Shown: one piece after another, positions 17,998-27,123 of the stretch
Layout: each line of letters begins with the position of its first letter
Position numbering within the stretch: the stretch's first letter is position 1
Origin: Micromonospora vinacea
Lineage (GTDB): Bacteria > Actinomycetota > Actinomycetes > Mycobacteriales > Micromonosporaceae
DNA: 64,000 bases
Assembly: GCF_015751785.1 (NCBI RefSeq)
Contig: NZ_JADOTY010000001.1
Coordinates: 744,001 to 808,000, forward strand
Direction: 5' to 3'
Position numbers and translations under genes: made by a program
Notes under the pieces: generated by a model
Databases searched by the model: none
What the model was told of the DNA's origin: nothing
Seen by the model: only the letters and a program-made list of their open reading frames with translations

Positions 17998-20100
17998 TTA
18001 CTCCCCCGGCGTCGACTTCGCGATCTGCATCAGGAACTCGATGTTCGTGCGGGACTGCTTGAGCCGGTCCAGCAGGAGATCCATCGCGGCCTGCGAGTCC
18101 AGCGAGTGCAGCACCTTCCGGAGCTTGTGGATGATGGCCAGCTCTTCCGGTGCGAGCAGGACCTCTTCCTTACGCGTACCGGACGGGTTGATGTCGATGG
18201 CCGGGAAGGTCCGCTTGTCGGCGATCTTCCGGTCCAGCTTCAACTCGGCGTTGCCGGTGCCCTTGAACTCCTCGAAGATGACCGTGTCCGCCATGGACCC
18301 GGTCTCCACCAGCGCCGTGGCGATGATGGTCAGCGACCCGCCGTTCTCGATGTTGCGGGCCGCGCCGAGGAAGCGCTTCGGCGGGTAGAGCGCGGTGGAG
18401 TCGATACCACCCGACATGATCCGGCCGCTGGCCGGCGCCGCCAGGTTGTACGACCGACCGAGCCGGGTCACCGAGTCGAGCAGCACGACGACGTCGTGCC
18501 CGAGCTCGACGAGGCGCTTGGCCCGCTCGATGGCCAGCTCCGCTACCGTGGTGTGGTCCTGCGGCGGACGGTCGAACGTGGCCGCGATGACCTCGCCCTT
18601 GATCGACCGCTGCATGTCGGTGACCTCTTCAGGCCGCTCGTCCACCAGCACCACCATCAGGTGGCACTCCGGGTTGTTGCGGGTGATCGCGTTCGCGATC
18701 GCCTGCAGCACCATGGTCTTACCCGCCTTCGGCGGAGACTGGATGAGTGCCCGCTGGCCCTTGCCGATCGGCATGACCAGGTCGATGACCCGGGTGGTCA
18801 GGATGTGCGGCTCGGTCTCCAGCCGCAGGCGCTCCTGCGGGTAGAGCGGGGTGAGCTTGTAGAACTCCGGACGACGCCGGGCCTCCTCGGGCTCCATCCC
18901 GTTGATCGTGTCCAGCCGCATCAGCGGGTTGTACTTGTCGCGCCGCTGGTCACCGCTGTTGCCGCCCTCGCGGGCCGCCCGCACCGCACCGGTGATCGCG
19001 TCACCGCGGCGCAGGCCGTACTTCTTGATCTGGGACATCGAGACGTACACGTCGTTCGGGCCGGCCAGGTAGCCGGTCGTCCGCACGAAGGCGTAGTTGT
19101 CGAGCACGTCGATGATGCCGGCCACCGGGACGAGCACGTCGTCCTCGTTGACCTGCGGCTCACGCCCGCCGGTGTCGGCACCGGTCTCGGTGCGCTCGCC
19201 GCGCCCGCGGCGACGGTCCCGGAAACGGCTGCGCCGGCCGCGCCGGCCGCCACCCTCGCCGTCGTCGTCGTCGTTGTCCCGCTCGGCGCGCTGACCACGG
19301 TCGTTGCGGTCGTTGCGGTCACCGCGGTCGGGTCGGTCGTTACGCTCGGCCCGCTCACCCCGGTCGGAACGCTCGCCCCGGTCGTTGCGCTCGCCACGCT
19401 CGGCCCGCTCGCCACGCTCGGTCCGCTCGCCACGCTCGCCACGCTCGGTCCGCTCGGCACGCTCGCCACGGTCGGTCCGCTCGCCACGCTCGGTCCGCTC
19501 GCCACGGTCGGCACGCTCGGTCCGCTCGCCACGCTCCGGGCGCTCGGCCCGCTCGCGGCGGTTCTCGCCACGGTCGGCCCGCTCGCCGGCTTCCGCCTCG
19601 TCGGTACGCGTCTCGGTCGCACGCGTCTCGTTCACACGCGTCTCGGTCGCACGCGCCTCAACGGGGCGCGCCTCGGTGGCACGGGCCTCCGCCGTCGCGG
19701 TCCGGCTCCGCCGGGTGCGGGTGCGGCCCTCGGTCTCGGCGGCCGGCTCGGCCGGCGCCTGCTCGGCACCGCGACCTTCGGCGGCCGGCCGGTCGGCGGT
19801 CTCCCGCACCTCGGCGCGCACCCCCTCACGGGTCGGGGCGGCCGCGGCCGCGACCTCGGCCCGGGGTCGAGGGGTCCCGGCGGCGTTGCCGCCCTGCCGC
19901 TCGGAAATCGCGGCGATCAGCTCGCCCTTGCGCATGCGAGCCGTGCCGGAGATGCCGAGCGACGCAGCCAGGCTCTGCAGCTCTGGCAGCAGCATCGCCG
20001 ACAGACCGGTGCCGCTACGCCGACGACGGGCGGGAGCGGCGGCGGTGGCATCGCCAGCGACGTTGGAAACATCCGACGTCACGTCGGTGGTGTCGCTCAA
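17998..20100 (-). CDS. rho: Transcription termination factor Rho with a long disordered insert
   Basis: This hexameric RNA-dependent ATPase ends untranslated transcripts. It has 700 aa versus about 420 in E. coli. The Rho_N helix domain spans ~33-70 (LSAMLLPELQSLAASLGISG), followed by an insert of ~230 residues composed mainly of Arg, Glu, Asp, Gly, Thr and Ala, including tandem RGERTER/RGERAER units; inserts of this kind are typical of actinobacterial Rho. The RNA-binding cold-shock-like domain follows (near 320-390: NYAFVRTTGYLAGPNDVYVS), then the ATPase with P-loop PPKAGKT (near 457) and DSVTRLGRSYNLA. The start is TTG at 20100 preceded by GGAAGGAA. A terminator follows the gene, and a ~297-bp leader precedes it. 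Confidence 0.95.
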   Translation of the reverse strand: MSDTTDVTSDVSNVAGDATAAAPARRRRSGTGLSAMLLPELQSLAASLGISGTARMRKGELIAAISERQGGNAAGTPRPRAEVAAAAAPTREGVRAEVRETADRPAAEGRGAEQAPAEPAAETEGRTRTRRSRTATAEARATEARPVEARATETRVNETRATETRTDEAEAGERADRGENRRERAERPERGERTERADRGERTERGERTDRGERAERTERGERGERTERGERAERGERNDRGERSDRGERAERNDRPDRGDRNDRNDRGQRAERDNDDDDGEGGGRRGRRSRFRDRRRGRGERTETGADTGGREPQVNEDDVLVPVAGIIDVLDNYAFVRTTGYLAGPNDVYVSMSQIKKYGLRRGDAITGAVRAAREGGNSGDQRRDKYNPLMRLDTINGMEPEEARRRPEFYKLTPLYPQERLRLETEPHILTTRVIDLVMPIGKGQRALIQSPPKAGKTMVLQAIANAITRNNPECHLMVVLVDERPEEVTDMQRSIKGEVIAATFDRPPQDHTTVAELAIERAKRLVELGHDVVVLLDSVTRLGRSYNLAAPASGRIMSGGIDSTALYPPKRFLGAARNIENGGSLTIIATALVETGSMADTVIFEEFKGTGNAELKLDRKIADKRTFPAIDINPSGTRKEEVLLAPEELAIIHKLRKVLHSLDSQAAMDLLLDRLKQSRTNIEFLMQIAKSTPGE
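19270..19620. repeat. In-frame tandem repeats coding the Rho Arg/Glu/Asp-rich insert
   Basis: Imperfect repeats of the type CGCTCGCCACGCTCGGTC (6-codon phase, coding RGERTE-like units on the minus strand) fill this stretch. They give long open frames on the other strand, which are artefacts of composition. Length variation by slippage between strains is expected. Confidence 0.75.
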
Positions 20101-20397
20101 TGGATTCCTTCCCTCGATAAGGCCGGGACTGCCCGGAGTCGGAACTCAGGTGGCCGGGCGGCCTCGGTGCACCCGCCTCGCAAGGACGCGTCGCGGGAGT
20201 CTGTGACACAGCAGCCGGTCGGTATCCCGACTCACCAACATCGGTGAGCAGGTCTCGCCGTCTGCGGCGACCTGTGGAAACTGCGGTGCGGCGTGGGCCT
20301 TTGGCAGGGGTAGACGGGCTGACCGCCGAGAGCTTCGGGGGTGCGCCGCCCCGCAGGAGATCGCGTGCTTCGCGGCTGTGCTAGGTCTAGAGCGTAA
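20101..20397 (-). promoter_or_regulatory. Long rho leader with hairpins and a candidate promoter
   Basis: There is no gene in these 297 bp between thrB and rho. A possible promoter on the minus strand is TTGCCG (20420-20415) and TACGCT (20396-20391), 18 bp apart, which would overlap the thrB end. Hairpins include CAGGTC..CGCCG/CGGCG..ACCTG (20249-20274, with a 2-nt bulge) and TCACC/GGTGA (20231-20246). A long structured leader suits Rho autoregulation by attenuation, known for rho in other bacteria; here it is inferred. Confidence 0.4.
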
Positions 20398-21342
20398 TCA
20401 ACTCTTCCGACCTGCGGCAACAGGGTCCCGCTCGGCGTGTCCAAGTCTACCCCGTGCGACCCGTGCGCCGCTGACGTCTATCGGTAACTGCCAGATCTCC
20501 CAGTCTGTTCCCACCGGGAAGCCCGCTGGAGGCTCGCTGAGCGCCAGCACAGTCGGCCCCGCCCCACTGACCACAGCCGCCACACCGGCCTCGCGCAACG
20601 CGCTGACCAGGGCAAACGTGCCGGGCATTCCGGCTGCCCGGTAATCCTGGTGGAGCCGGTCGACGGTGGCCGGCAGCAGCAGGGTCGGGGCCGTGGTGAG
20701 CGCGTGCACCAGCAGCGCGGCCCGCCCCGCGGTCAACGCGGCGTCGCCGTGCGGCACGGTGGCCGGCAGAGCCGCCCGCGCGGTCGCGGTCAATCCGCGT
20801 TCCGCCGGGACGAAGACGGTGGGTCGCACCGCTTCGGCGACCGGCAGGGACACCGCCCGGGCGCCGCCCGGCTCGGACCAGGCCACTGTGAAGCCGCCGA
20901 GCAGGCACGGCGCCACGTTGTCGGGGTGGCCCTCGATCTCGGCGGCCAGCCGGAGCGCGCCGTCGTCGTCGAGGCGGTGCTCCCCATCGACGACGAGGGC
21001 CCGGGCCAGCAGCACCCCGGCGACGATCGCGGCGGACGAGGAGCCCAGCCCACGTGCCTGGGGGATCCGGTTGACGCACTCCACGCTCAGCCCTGCGGGG
21101 TGGGCCCCGAGCACGTCGAACGCGGCGCGCATGGCCCGCACCACCAGGTGCCGGTCGTCGTCGGGCAACTCACCGGCGCCCTGACCGGTCACTGTCACCC
21201 GGACGCCGGAGGACGCGACTTCGGCGGCCACGTCGTCGTAGAGCCCGAGGGCGAGACCCAGCGCGTCGAAGCCCGGGCCCAGGTTGGCGCTGGTCGCGGG
21301 AACCCGGACCCGGACCGGCCCGGCGGCGAAGTTCGTCGGCAC
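20398..21342 (-). CDS. thrB: Homoserine kinase
   Basis: This GHMP-superfamily kinase makes O-phosphohomoserine for ThrC and has 314 aa. Motif 1 is VRVPATSANLGPGFDALG, motif 2 (ATP loop) is ARGLGSSSAAIVAGVLLA, and motif 3 is VVSGAGPTVLAL near the C-terminus. The GTG at 21342 has no clear ribosome site. In most actinobacteria thrB directly follows thrC; here about 5.8 kb (an RND exporter, a deacetylase and an MFS gene) separates them. A palindrome lies immediately upstream. Confidence 0.94.
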   Translation of the reverse strand: MPTNFAAGPVRVRVPATSANLGPGFDALGLALGLYDDVAAEVASSGVRVTVTGQGAGELPDDDRHLVVRAMRAAFDVLGAHPAGLSVECVNRIPQARGLGSSSAAIVAGVLLARALVVDGEHRLDDDGALRLAAEIEGHPDNVAPCLLGGFTVAWSEPGGARAVSLPVAEAVRPTVFVPAERGLTATARAALPATVPHGDAALTAGRAALLVHALTTAPTLLLPATVDRLHQDYRAAGMPGTFALVSALREAGVAAVVSGAGPTVLALSEPPAGFPVGTDWEIWQLPIDVSGARVARGRLGHAERDPVAAGRKS

Positions 21343-21353
21343 GCGCTCATGCT

Positions 21354-21418
21354 AGGGCGTGTGTCAAAGTCCTCGGTCGAGCCGCCGCAGGCCGGTCAGG
21401 GGCTTTGACACACGCCCT
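21354..21418. repeat. Long perfect palindrome upstream of thrB
   Basis: Perfect 16-bp arms (AGGGCGTGTGTCAAAG at 21354-21369, complement at 21403-21418) enclose a 33-bp GC-rich centre. It lies between the MFS stop and the thrB start, only 11 bp from the thrB GTG. It differs in sequence from the GATCA-type palindromes elsewhere in the window. It could be a mobile REP-like element, a terminator for the MFS gene, or a thrB leader structure. Confidence 0.75.
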
Positions 21419-21471
21419 CGCGCTCGGCACCGACGAACCGACGTCGCGCCCGCTGCCTGGGACCGCCGAGT

Positions 21472-22716
21472 TCAGCCGGCCGGGTTCGGGACCGGCTCGG
21501 CGGCCGGATCGGTGAGCGAGAGCCGGCGCGTGGCGATCCGCCAGCCGACCGCGTACACGAGGGTGATCAGACCGCAGCCGGCGAGCACCACCCGCTCGTC
21601 GACCGTGTCCACCACCAGGGCCACCGCCAGTTGGCTCACCGAGATCGCCAGCGTCGCCAGCATCATGTCGGTGGCGAAGACGCGGCCCCGCAACCGGTCG
21701 GGGACCTCACCCTGGAGGGCGAAGTTCGACATCACCCAGTTGCTGCCACCCGCGAAGTGCGCCACGAAGACCAGCAGCAGCACCAGAGGAAACCAGCGCA
21801 CCACCGAGGTGCCCAGGTAGGACAGGCCGTAGAGCGACATGGACAGCGCGAGCCCGGGCAGCAGCCAGGCCCGGTTGGTCAGCACCCGGCGCATCAGGAT
21901 CGGCCCGACCAACGCTCCCGCGCCGCGTACCGCGAAGAGCAGTCCGGCCCCGAGCGGGCCGACACCATACACACCGGCCAGCAGCGGGAACACGGTCAGC
22001 ACGCCGTTGCCCAGGCCCACCGCCGACTTGACAGTGACCAGCGCGAGCACCCGGGGGCGGTGACCGATGTAGCCGAGCGCCTCACGGACCGCCGGCCAGG
22101 TGCGCTGGGCCGGTTGGTCGGCGTCCCGGGGCGCCTGCAACGGCCGGCGGATCCGGGTGGCGAGGGCCGCGGCCATCACCAGGCCCGCCGCCGCCACCCA
22201 GAAGCAGGCGTACGGGCCGGCGGCGGTGCTGAGCACGCCGCCGAGCGAGGCACCGACCACTGTCATGGTGCCCCAGGCCGAGCCGGCGACGGCGTTGCCG
22301 GCGGCGAGTTCGTGTGGCTCCAGCACATTGGGCAGCGCGGCCTGGGCGGCCGGCGAGTAGAACGCCTTCGCGACCGCCACCACGCCGATCGCAACCAGCG
22401 CCAGCCACGCCGTTCCGGCGTTCCGCACGCCGAGCAGCAGCAGCACGCCGGCCAGCGCGGCCACGTTCGCGGCGATCATGATCTTCCGGCGGTCGAAGCG
22501 GTCGGCGATCGTGCCGGTGTACGGCAGCAGCAACGCCACGATGCCGGTGTCCACCGCCAACACCAGCGCGCCCCAGACGCCGCTGCCGGTCAGGTGCGGC
22601 AGCAGCACCAGCAGCGGCACCATGACGAACCAGTCGGCGCCGAACACCACCAGCTCGGCGAGGAACAGGTTGCGGAAGCTCCGATTGCCGGTCAGAACCG
22701 AGAGGGTGGACGCCAC
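21472..22716 (-). CDS. MFS transporter, enterobactin-exporter/multidrug type
   Basis: The protein has 414 aa with about 12 hydrophobic segments. It carries the MFS cytoplasmic loop signature DRFDRRKIMI between helices 2 and 3 and a second VPDRLRGRVFATDMM between helices 8 and 9, a motif common in the MFS_3/EntS-like group. It is likely an exporter; the substrate is unknown. The GTG start is at 22716, 11 bp after the polysaccharide deacetylase stop on the same strand, so the two may be cotranscribed. It forms part of the insertion between thrC and thrB. Confidence 0.8.
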   Translation of the reverse strand: MASTLSVLTGNRSFRNLFLAELVVFGADWFVMVPLLVLLPHLTGSGVWGALVLAVDTGIVALLLPYTGTIADRFDRRKIMIAANVAALAGVLLLLGVRNAGTAWLALVAIGVVAVAKAFYSPAAQAALPNVLEPHELAAGNAVAGSAWGTMTVVGASLGGVLSTAAGPYACFWVAAAGLVMAAALATRIRRPLQAPRDADQPAQRTWPAVREALGYIGHRPRVLALVTVKSAVGLGNGVLTVFPLLAGVYGVGPLGAGLLFAVRGAGALVGPILMRRVLTNRAWLLPGLALSMSLYGLSYLGTSVVRWFPLVLLLVFVAHFAGGSNWVMSNFALQGEVPDRLRGRVFATDMMLATLAISVSQLAVALVVDTVDERVVLAGCGLITLVYAVGWRIATRRLSLTDPAAEPVPNPAG

Positions 22717-22727
22717 GGAGCGCGACC

Positions 22728-23576
22728 CTACCCGGTCGGTGTCGGGCCCACACCCGCTCCCAGCAGCGTCGAGACCGTGACGAATGTGTAACCGCGCGAC
22801 CGGAGCCCGTTGATCATGTCGGTCAGGCCGCGCAGTGCGACCAGCCGCCGCCGCGCCCCCACATCGTGGCCGAGCACGATCGTTCCCGGTCGGACGCCGG
22901 CCACGATCCGCTGGGCGTGGCCGGCTGGATCGCCGGGGAACTCACGCTCCGCCATCTGCAACGACCAGAACACCACCCGATAGTCCAGCCGGGCCGCCGC
23001 GTGCAGCACCGCCCCGCCCAGGTGGCCGTACGGCGGACGGAGGAGCACCGGCGGCGTCCCGGTCAGGTCGGTGATCACGTCGTGGCTGCGGCGCAGGTCC
23101 TCGTACGTCTCGGCGGCGTCCAGTTCGGCCAGGTCCCGGTGCTCCCAGCTGTGGTTGCCCACCTCGTGCCCGGTGAGGCGGTCGCGGACGACGTCGGCGT
23201 GCCGGCGGACCTGCGCTCCGACCATGAAGAAGGTGGCCGGAACCCGGTGCTGGGCCAGGGTGTCGAGCACCATCGGGGTCCACTGTGGTGCGGGGCCGTC
23301 GTCGAAGGTGAGGGCCACCAGACGCTGGTTGGTCCTTCCCGACCAGGTGATCTCCAGCGCGCCGGAGCGGACGTCCTGCTGACCGTTGCCGAGGGTGGCG
23401 CTGGCGGGGCCGCCGGCGATCGGCATCCGGCGATGGGTGATCCACCACGCCTCGGACGTCCCGGCACCGATGGCCATACCGCCGACCACCAGCAGGCCAC
23501 GGCGCAGCAGGTCGCGTCGTCCCCACCCGCGCGCCCTCTCGGCCGTCCGCCCGTCCCGCTCCACCCACACCCCCAC
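22728..23576 (-). CDS. Polysaccharide deacetylase (NodB/CE4) with an N-terminal export or anchor segment
   Basis: This metal-dependent deacetylase, probably surface-acting, removes acetyl groups from peptidoglycan or another polysaccharide. CE4 motifs are LTFDDGP (metal Asp and general base), HEVGNHSWEH (metal His pair), LRPPYGH and the C-terminal IVLGHDV. The N-terminus has GWGRRDLLRRGLLVVGGMAIGAG, a twin-arginine-like or signal-anchor segment. The start is uncertain: GTG at 23576 is used here (282 aa); the frame is open to a TTG at 23609 (293 aa), and GTGs at 23570/23564 are also possible. Cotranscription with the MFS gene is likely. Confidence 0.83.
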   Translation of the reverse strand: MGVWVERDGRTAERARGWGRRDLLRRGLLVVGGMAIGAGTSEAWWITHRRMPIAGGPASATLGNGQQDVRSGALEITWSGRTNQRLVALTFDDGPAPQWTPMVLDTLAQHRVPATFFMVGAQVRRHADVVRDRLTGHEVGNHSWEHRDLAELDAAETYEDLRRSHDVITDLTGTPPVLLRPPYGHLGGAVLHAAARLDYRVVFWSLQMAEREFPGDPAGHAQRIVAGVRPGTIVLGHDVGARRRLVALRGLTDMINGLRSRGYTFVTVSTLLGAGVGPTPTG

Positions 23577-23652
23577 CCATCCACGAAGAGTATGCAAGAA
23601 GTTACACAAAGTGTGGGTCGGTCGAGTCGGAGTGTTTCGGTCGGATAGACCG

Positions 23653-23688
23653 GGAACGCCCCCGGCGAAAATCCGCCGGGGGCGTTCC
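23653..23688 (-). terminator. Strong hairpin downstream of the RND exporter gene
   Basis: A perfect 15-bp stem (GGAACGCCCCCGGCG and its complement) with loop AAAATC starts 15 bp past the RND stop. It insulates the deacetylase gene from the exporter. Confidence 0.8.
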
Positions 23689-23703
23689 GAATCGCGCTTC
23701 GAC

Positions 23704-26700
23704 CTACTCGGTCGGCTCCGCCGGAGGCAGTGGCGAGGTACGGCTACGGGGCAGCCGCAGCACCTCGAACTGGTCCGTGCCCTCCACCAGCGCGGCCGAC
23801 GGCGCGGGTCGCCCGGCCGGCTGGGTGGCCTCGGCCGTAGCCGGGGCGGGCGTGTCGCTCGGCACCGCGACCTGGTTCGGGGCCGGCACCTCGTCGGTCT
23901 CCGTCGTGGTCACCGCCGACCCGCCGGAGCGCCGCCGTGCGCGCCGACTCCGCAGCGACTCCTTGGTGTGCTCCACCATCGTGTAGAGCGTCGGCACCAG
24001 GATCAGCGTGAGCAGCGTCGAGCTGAGCAGACCACCGATCACCACGACCGCCAGCGGCTGCGAGATGAAGCCACCCTCGCCGGTCAAGCCGAACGCCATC
24101 GGCAGCAGCGCGAAGATGGTCGCCACGGCCGTCATCAGGATCGGGCGCAGCCGGCGACGGCCACCTTCGACCACCGCCTCCCGGACCCCCATGCCCTGCG
24201 CCCGATACTGGTTGATCAGGTCGAGCAACACGATCGCGTTTGTCACAACGATGCCGACCAGCATCAGCACACCGATCAGCGCCGGCACACCGAGCGGCGT
24301 CCCAGTGACCAGCAGAAGGCCGATCGCGCCGGTCGCCGCGAACGGGATGGAGATCAGCAGGATCAGCGCCTGGGTGAGGCTACGGAACGTGGCCACCATG
24401 ATCAGGAAGACGATGGCGATCGCGGCCAGCACCGCCAGGCCCAGGTCCGCGAAGGCGTCCGCCTGATCCGCGCTGACACCACCGATGGTGAAACTCGCGC
24501 CCGGCACGTTGATGCCGTCCAGCCGCGTCTGCAACTCCTTGCTGGTCGCGCCCAGGTTCGAGCCGGTAGCCGCGCCGGTCACCGACACGCTGCGCTCACC
24601 GTCGATGCGGGTGACCTGCTGCGGCCCCTCGCTTTGGGTGACCTGCGCGATGTCCCCCAGCTTGACCGGGCCCACCGGCAGTGCCCGCAGCTCCGCCACT
24701 GTCATCGGCGGCTGCGTGCCCAACCGCAGCACCACGTTCTGCTGCTGGCCGTCGAGCGCGACCTGACCCAGCGGCGCTCCCCGGAACGCCTGCGACACGA
24801 TCTGCCCCACGGCGGCCTCGGTGAGCCCGACCCGACCGGCGGCGACCCGGTCGACAGTCACGTCGACCCGCGGCACCCGCGCGGCCAGGCTGGTGGAGAC
24901 GTCCTCCACGTCCGGGACGCCGGCCATCGCGGCCCGCGCCTCCTCGGCCGCCCGGGTCAGCACCTCCGGGTCGCTGGCCTGGACGATCACCTCCAGCTGG
25001 CTGGTGGACGCCTCCTGCCCGCCACCGAAGCTGATCTCACCCACACCGGCGCCGAGCTTGTCGAACTCCTTGCGCAGCACCTCGCGCATCTGCTTGGCGT
25101 CGGTGTCACCGCCGAGCGCCAGCGACCAGCTGGCGACGTTGTTGCCGCCGCCGCCCGCCCACGGGTTGTCCCCACCGCCCGCTGTCACCTGGTACGTCTC
25201 GACGCCCTCGGTGCGGGACAGCACCGACTCGACCTGCTTTGCCGCCGCGTCGGTGGCCGCCAGGCCACTGCCGGCCGGAAGCTCCTGGCTGATGTTGAGG
25301 GTGTCCTGGCCGGAGTCGTCCAGGAAGTTGGTCTCCAACTTCTGCGCCAGACCGAAGGTGCCGAAGAGCACCAGCAGGCCGAGCCCGACGGTGATCCAAC
25401 GGGTCGACCGCTTGCGGGTGGCGAACCCGATCACCGGCAGGTACGCCCGCTGCAACGGGCTGCGCAGCTCCTTCTCCTCCGCGGCGTGCCGTACCGCCTC
25501 GTCGTCCGCGGTGCCGCCGCGCGGCTTGAGGAACCAGTACGCGAGGACCGGGATGACGGTCAGCGACACCAGCAGCGAGGCGAGCAGGGCCACCGTCACG
25601 GTGATCGCGAAGGGCGCGAAGAGCTGGCCCACGAATCCGCCGACCAGCGCGATCGGCGCGAACACCGCCACCGTGGTGAGGGTGGACGCGGTCACCGCAC
25701 CGGCCACCTCCCGGACGCCGGTGATGATGGCGTGCCGCTTCTCCTCGCCGTACTCCAGGTGTCGTTTGATGTTCTCCAACACCACGATCGAGTCGTCCAC
25801 CACCCGGCCCACCGCGATGGTCAACGCGCCGAGGGTGAGCAGGTTGAGCGAGTAGTCACCGATCCACAGGGCGATCAGCGCCACCAGCACGGAGAGCGGG
25901 ATGGAGACCGCTGTGACCACCGTCGAGCGCACCGACAGCAGGAAGACCAGGATGACGATGACCGCCATCACGAGGCCCAGCAGGCCCTCGGTGGTCAGCG
26001 ACTCGATCGACTTCTCGACGAACGGCGCCTGGTCGAAGACCACTGTCAGCTCCGCGCCGGAGGCGTCCTTCAGGTCGTCGAGCCGGTCGCGGATCTCGTG
26101 CGAGATCTGCACAGCGTTGCCGTCCGGCGCCGCGGTGACCGCGATGCCGAGGCTGTCCTTGCCGTTGGTCCGGGTGATCGCCGTGGCCGGAGCGAGCTGC
26201 TGCTCGACCGTCGCCACGTCACCGAGGCGGACCGGTGCCGCAGCCGGGGCGACCACGATGCCGCGCAGCTCCTCCACCGTGGCGATCGGCGTGCCGACCT
26301 GCACCGGAAGGGCCAGCGCGCCGTCGGTCACCACGCCGGCCGGAACCGCCACGCCGTTGGTCTTCAGCGCCGCGCCGATCGCCGTCGGCTGGATCTTCGC
26401 GGCGGCCAGCTTCGCCGGGTCCGGGGTGACCACCACGACGTTGTCGCGGGTGCCGGTCACCTCGACAGTGCGTACCCCCTCGATGCCCTCCAGCTCCGGC
26501 ACCACTGTGGCGCGCAGCTTCTCGGCGAGCGCCCGCTCGTCAGCCGTGCCGGCCGCGGCCAGCACCACCGCCGGGAGGTCGTCGGTGCTACCCGCGATGA
26601 CCTGCGGGTCGACGCCCTCCGGCAGCTGGGCGTCGATCCGGCTCAGCGCGGTCTGCATCTTGTTGACCACGTCGTCGAGGTCGGTGCCGAACTCGTAGGT

Positions 26701-26982
26701 CACCTGCACGGTGGCCGCGCCCTCGCGCGACGTGGAGGTGACCTTGTCCAGCCCCGGGATGCCCTGGAGGGCATTCTCGATCGGCTCGGTCACCTGCGAC
26801 TCGACGATCTCGGGGCCGGCGCCGGGGAAGGGGGCCACGATGAACGCGGCCGGGAACTCGAGCGACGGCAGCAGTTGCTGCTTCAGCGACGGAACGGCGA
26901 ACGCTCCGAACACCGTGGTCACCACCGCGATGAGGGCAATCAGCCCTCGGTTGGCGAGGCTGAATCTGGCGAGCAGCGACAT
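23704..26982 (-). CDS. RND efflux permease (HAE1/AcrB-type)
   Basis: The protein has 1092 aa, the full two-repeat RND architecture: TM1 near residue 15, a large first extracytoplasmic loop (~40-340), a block of six helices, a second loop (~570-870) and a second helix block, then a ~100-aa cytoplasmic tail rich in Pro/Ala. Hallmarks are GRVVDDSIVVLENI (TM4 proton-relay aspartates) and LVGIVVTNAIVLLDLIN in the second half. No membrane-fusion or outer-membrane partner is adjacent, as expected for a monoderm-like actinobacterium; a Gly-rich GGGDNPWAGGGGNN loop is peculiar. The substrate is unknown. It is inserted between thrC and thrB. Confidence 0.9.
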   Translation of the reverse strand: MSLLARFSLANRGLIALIAVVTTVFGAFAVPSLKQQLLPSLEFPAAFIVAPFPGAGPEIVESQVTEPIENALQGIPGLDKVTSTSREGAATVQVTYEFGTDLDDVVNKMQTALSRIDAQLPEGVDPQVIAGSTDDLPAVVLAAAGTADERALAEKLRATVVPELEGIEGVRTVEVTGTRDNVVVVTPDPAKLAAAKIQPTAIGAALKTNGVAVPAGVVTDGALALPVQVGTPIATVEELRGIVVAPAAAPVRLGDVATVEQQLAPATAITRTNGKDSLGIAVTAAPDGNAVQISHEIRDRLDDLKDASGAELTVVFDQAPFVEKSIESLTTEGLLGLVMAVIVILVFLLSVRSTVVTAVSIPLSVLVALIALWIGDYSLNLLTLGALTIAVGRVVDDSIVVLENIKRHLEYGEEKRHAIITGVREVAGAVTASTLTTVAVFAPIALVGGFVGQLFAPFAITVTVALLASLLVSLTVIPVLAYWFLKPRGGTADDEAVRHAAEEKELRSPLQRAYLPVIGFATRKRSTRWITVGLGLLVLFGTFGLAQKLETNFLDDSGQDTLNISQELPAGSGLAATDAAAKQVESVLSRTEGVETYQVTAGGGDNPWAGGGGNNVASWSLALGGDTDAKQMREVLRKEFDKLGAGVGEISFGGGQEASTSQLEVIVQASDPEVLTRAAEEARAAMAGVPDVEDVSTSLAARVPRVDVTVDRVAAGRVGLTEAAVGQIVSQAFRGAPLGQVALDGQQQNVVLRLGTQPPMTVAELRALPVGPVKLGDIAQVTQSEGPQQVTRIDGERSVSVTGAATGSNLGATSKELQTRLDGINVPGASFTIGGVSADQADAFADLGLAVLAAIAIVFLIMVATFRSLTQALILLISIPFAATGAIGLLLVTGTPLGVPALIGVLMLVGIVVTNAIVLLDLINQYRAQGMGVREAVVEGGRRRLRPILMTAVATIFALLPMAFGLTGEGGFISQPLAVVVIGGLLSSTLLTLILVPTLYTMVEHTKESLRSRRARRRSGGSAVTTTETDEVPAPNQVAVPSDTPAPATAEATQPAGRPAPSAALVEGTDQFEVLRLPRSRTSPLPPAEPTE

Positions 26983-27123
26983 CGGCCTGGCTCACTCCTG
27001 AACGAGAATGCGGGCGGGGATACCCGAAAGTGTGCCGGACTCGCATACCTCGGCCCCCGCCGCCCCCGGGCCGCCCCGCCGTCCGCCTACCCGCCGTCGA
27101 TCACCGCCCGGACGGTGGCGCGC

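Noticed and set aside
19270..19620. CRISPR-like regular repeats
   Set aside because: The units are in-frame, contiguous and imperfect, with no unique spacers, and encode the Rho insert.
17971..20247. 758-aa plus-strand frame with long LGPLATLGPLATL-like repeats
   Set aside because: It is the antisense shadow of the rho insert repeats (RGERTER-type codons); the real gene on the other strand has clear Rho motifs.
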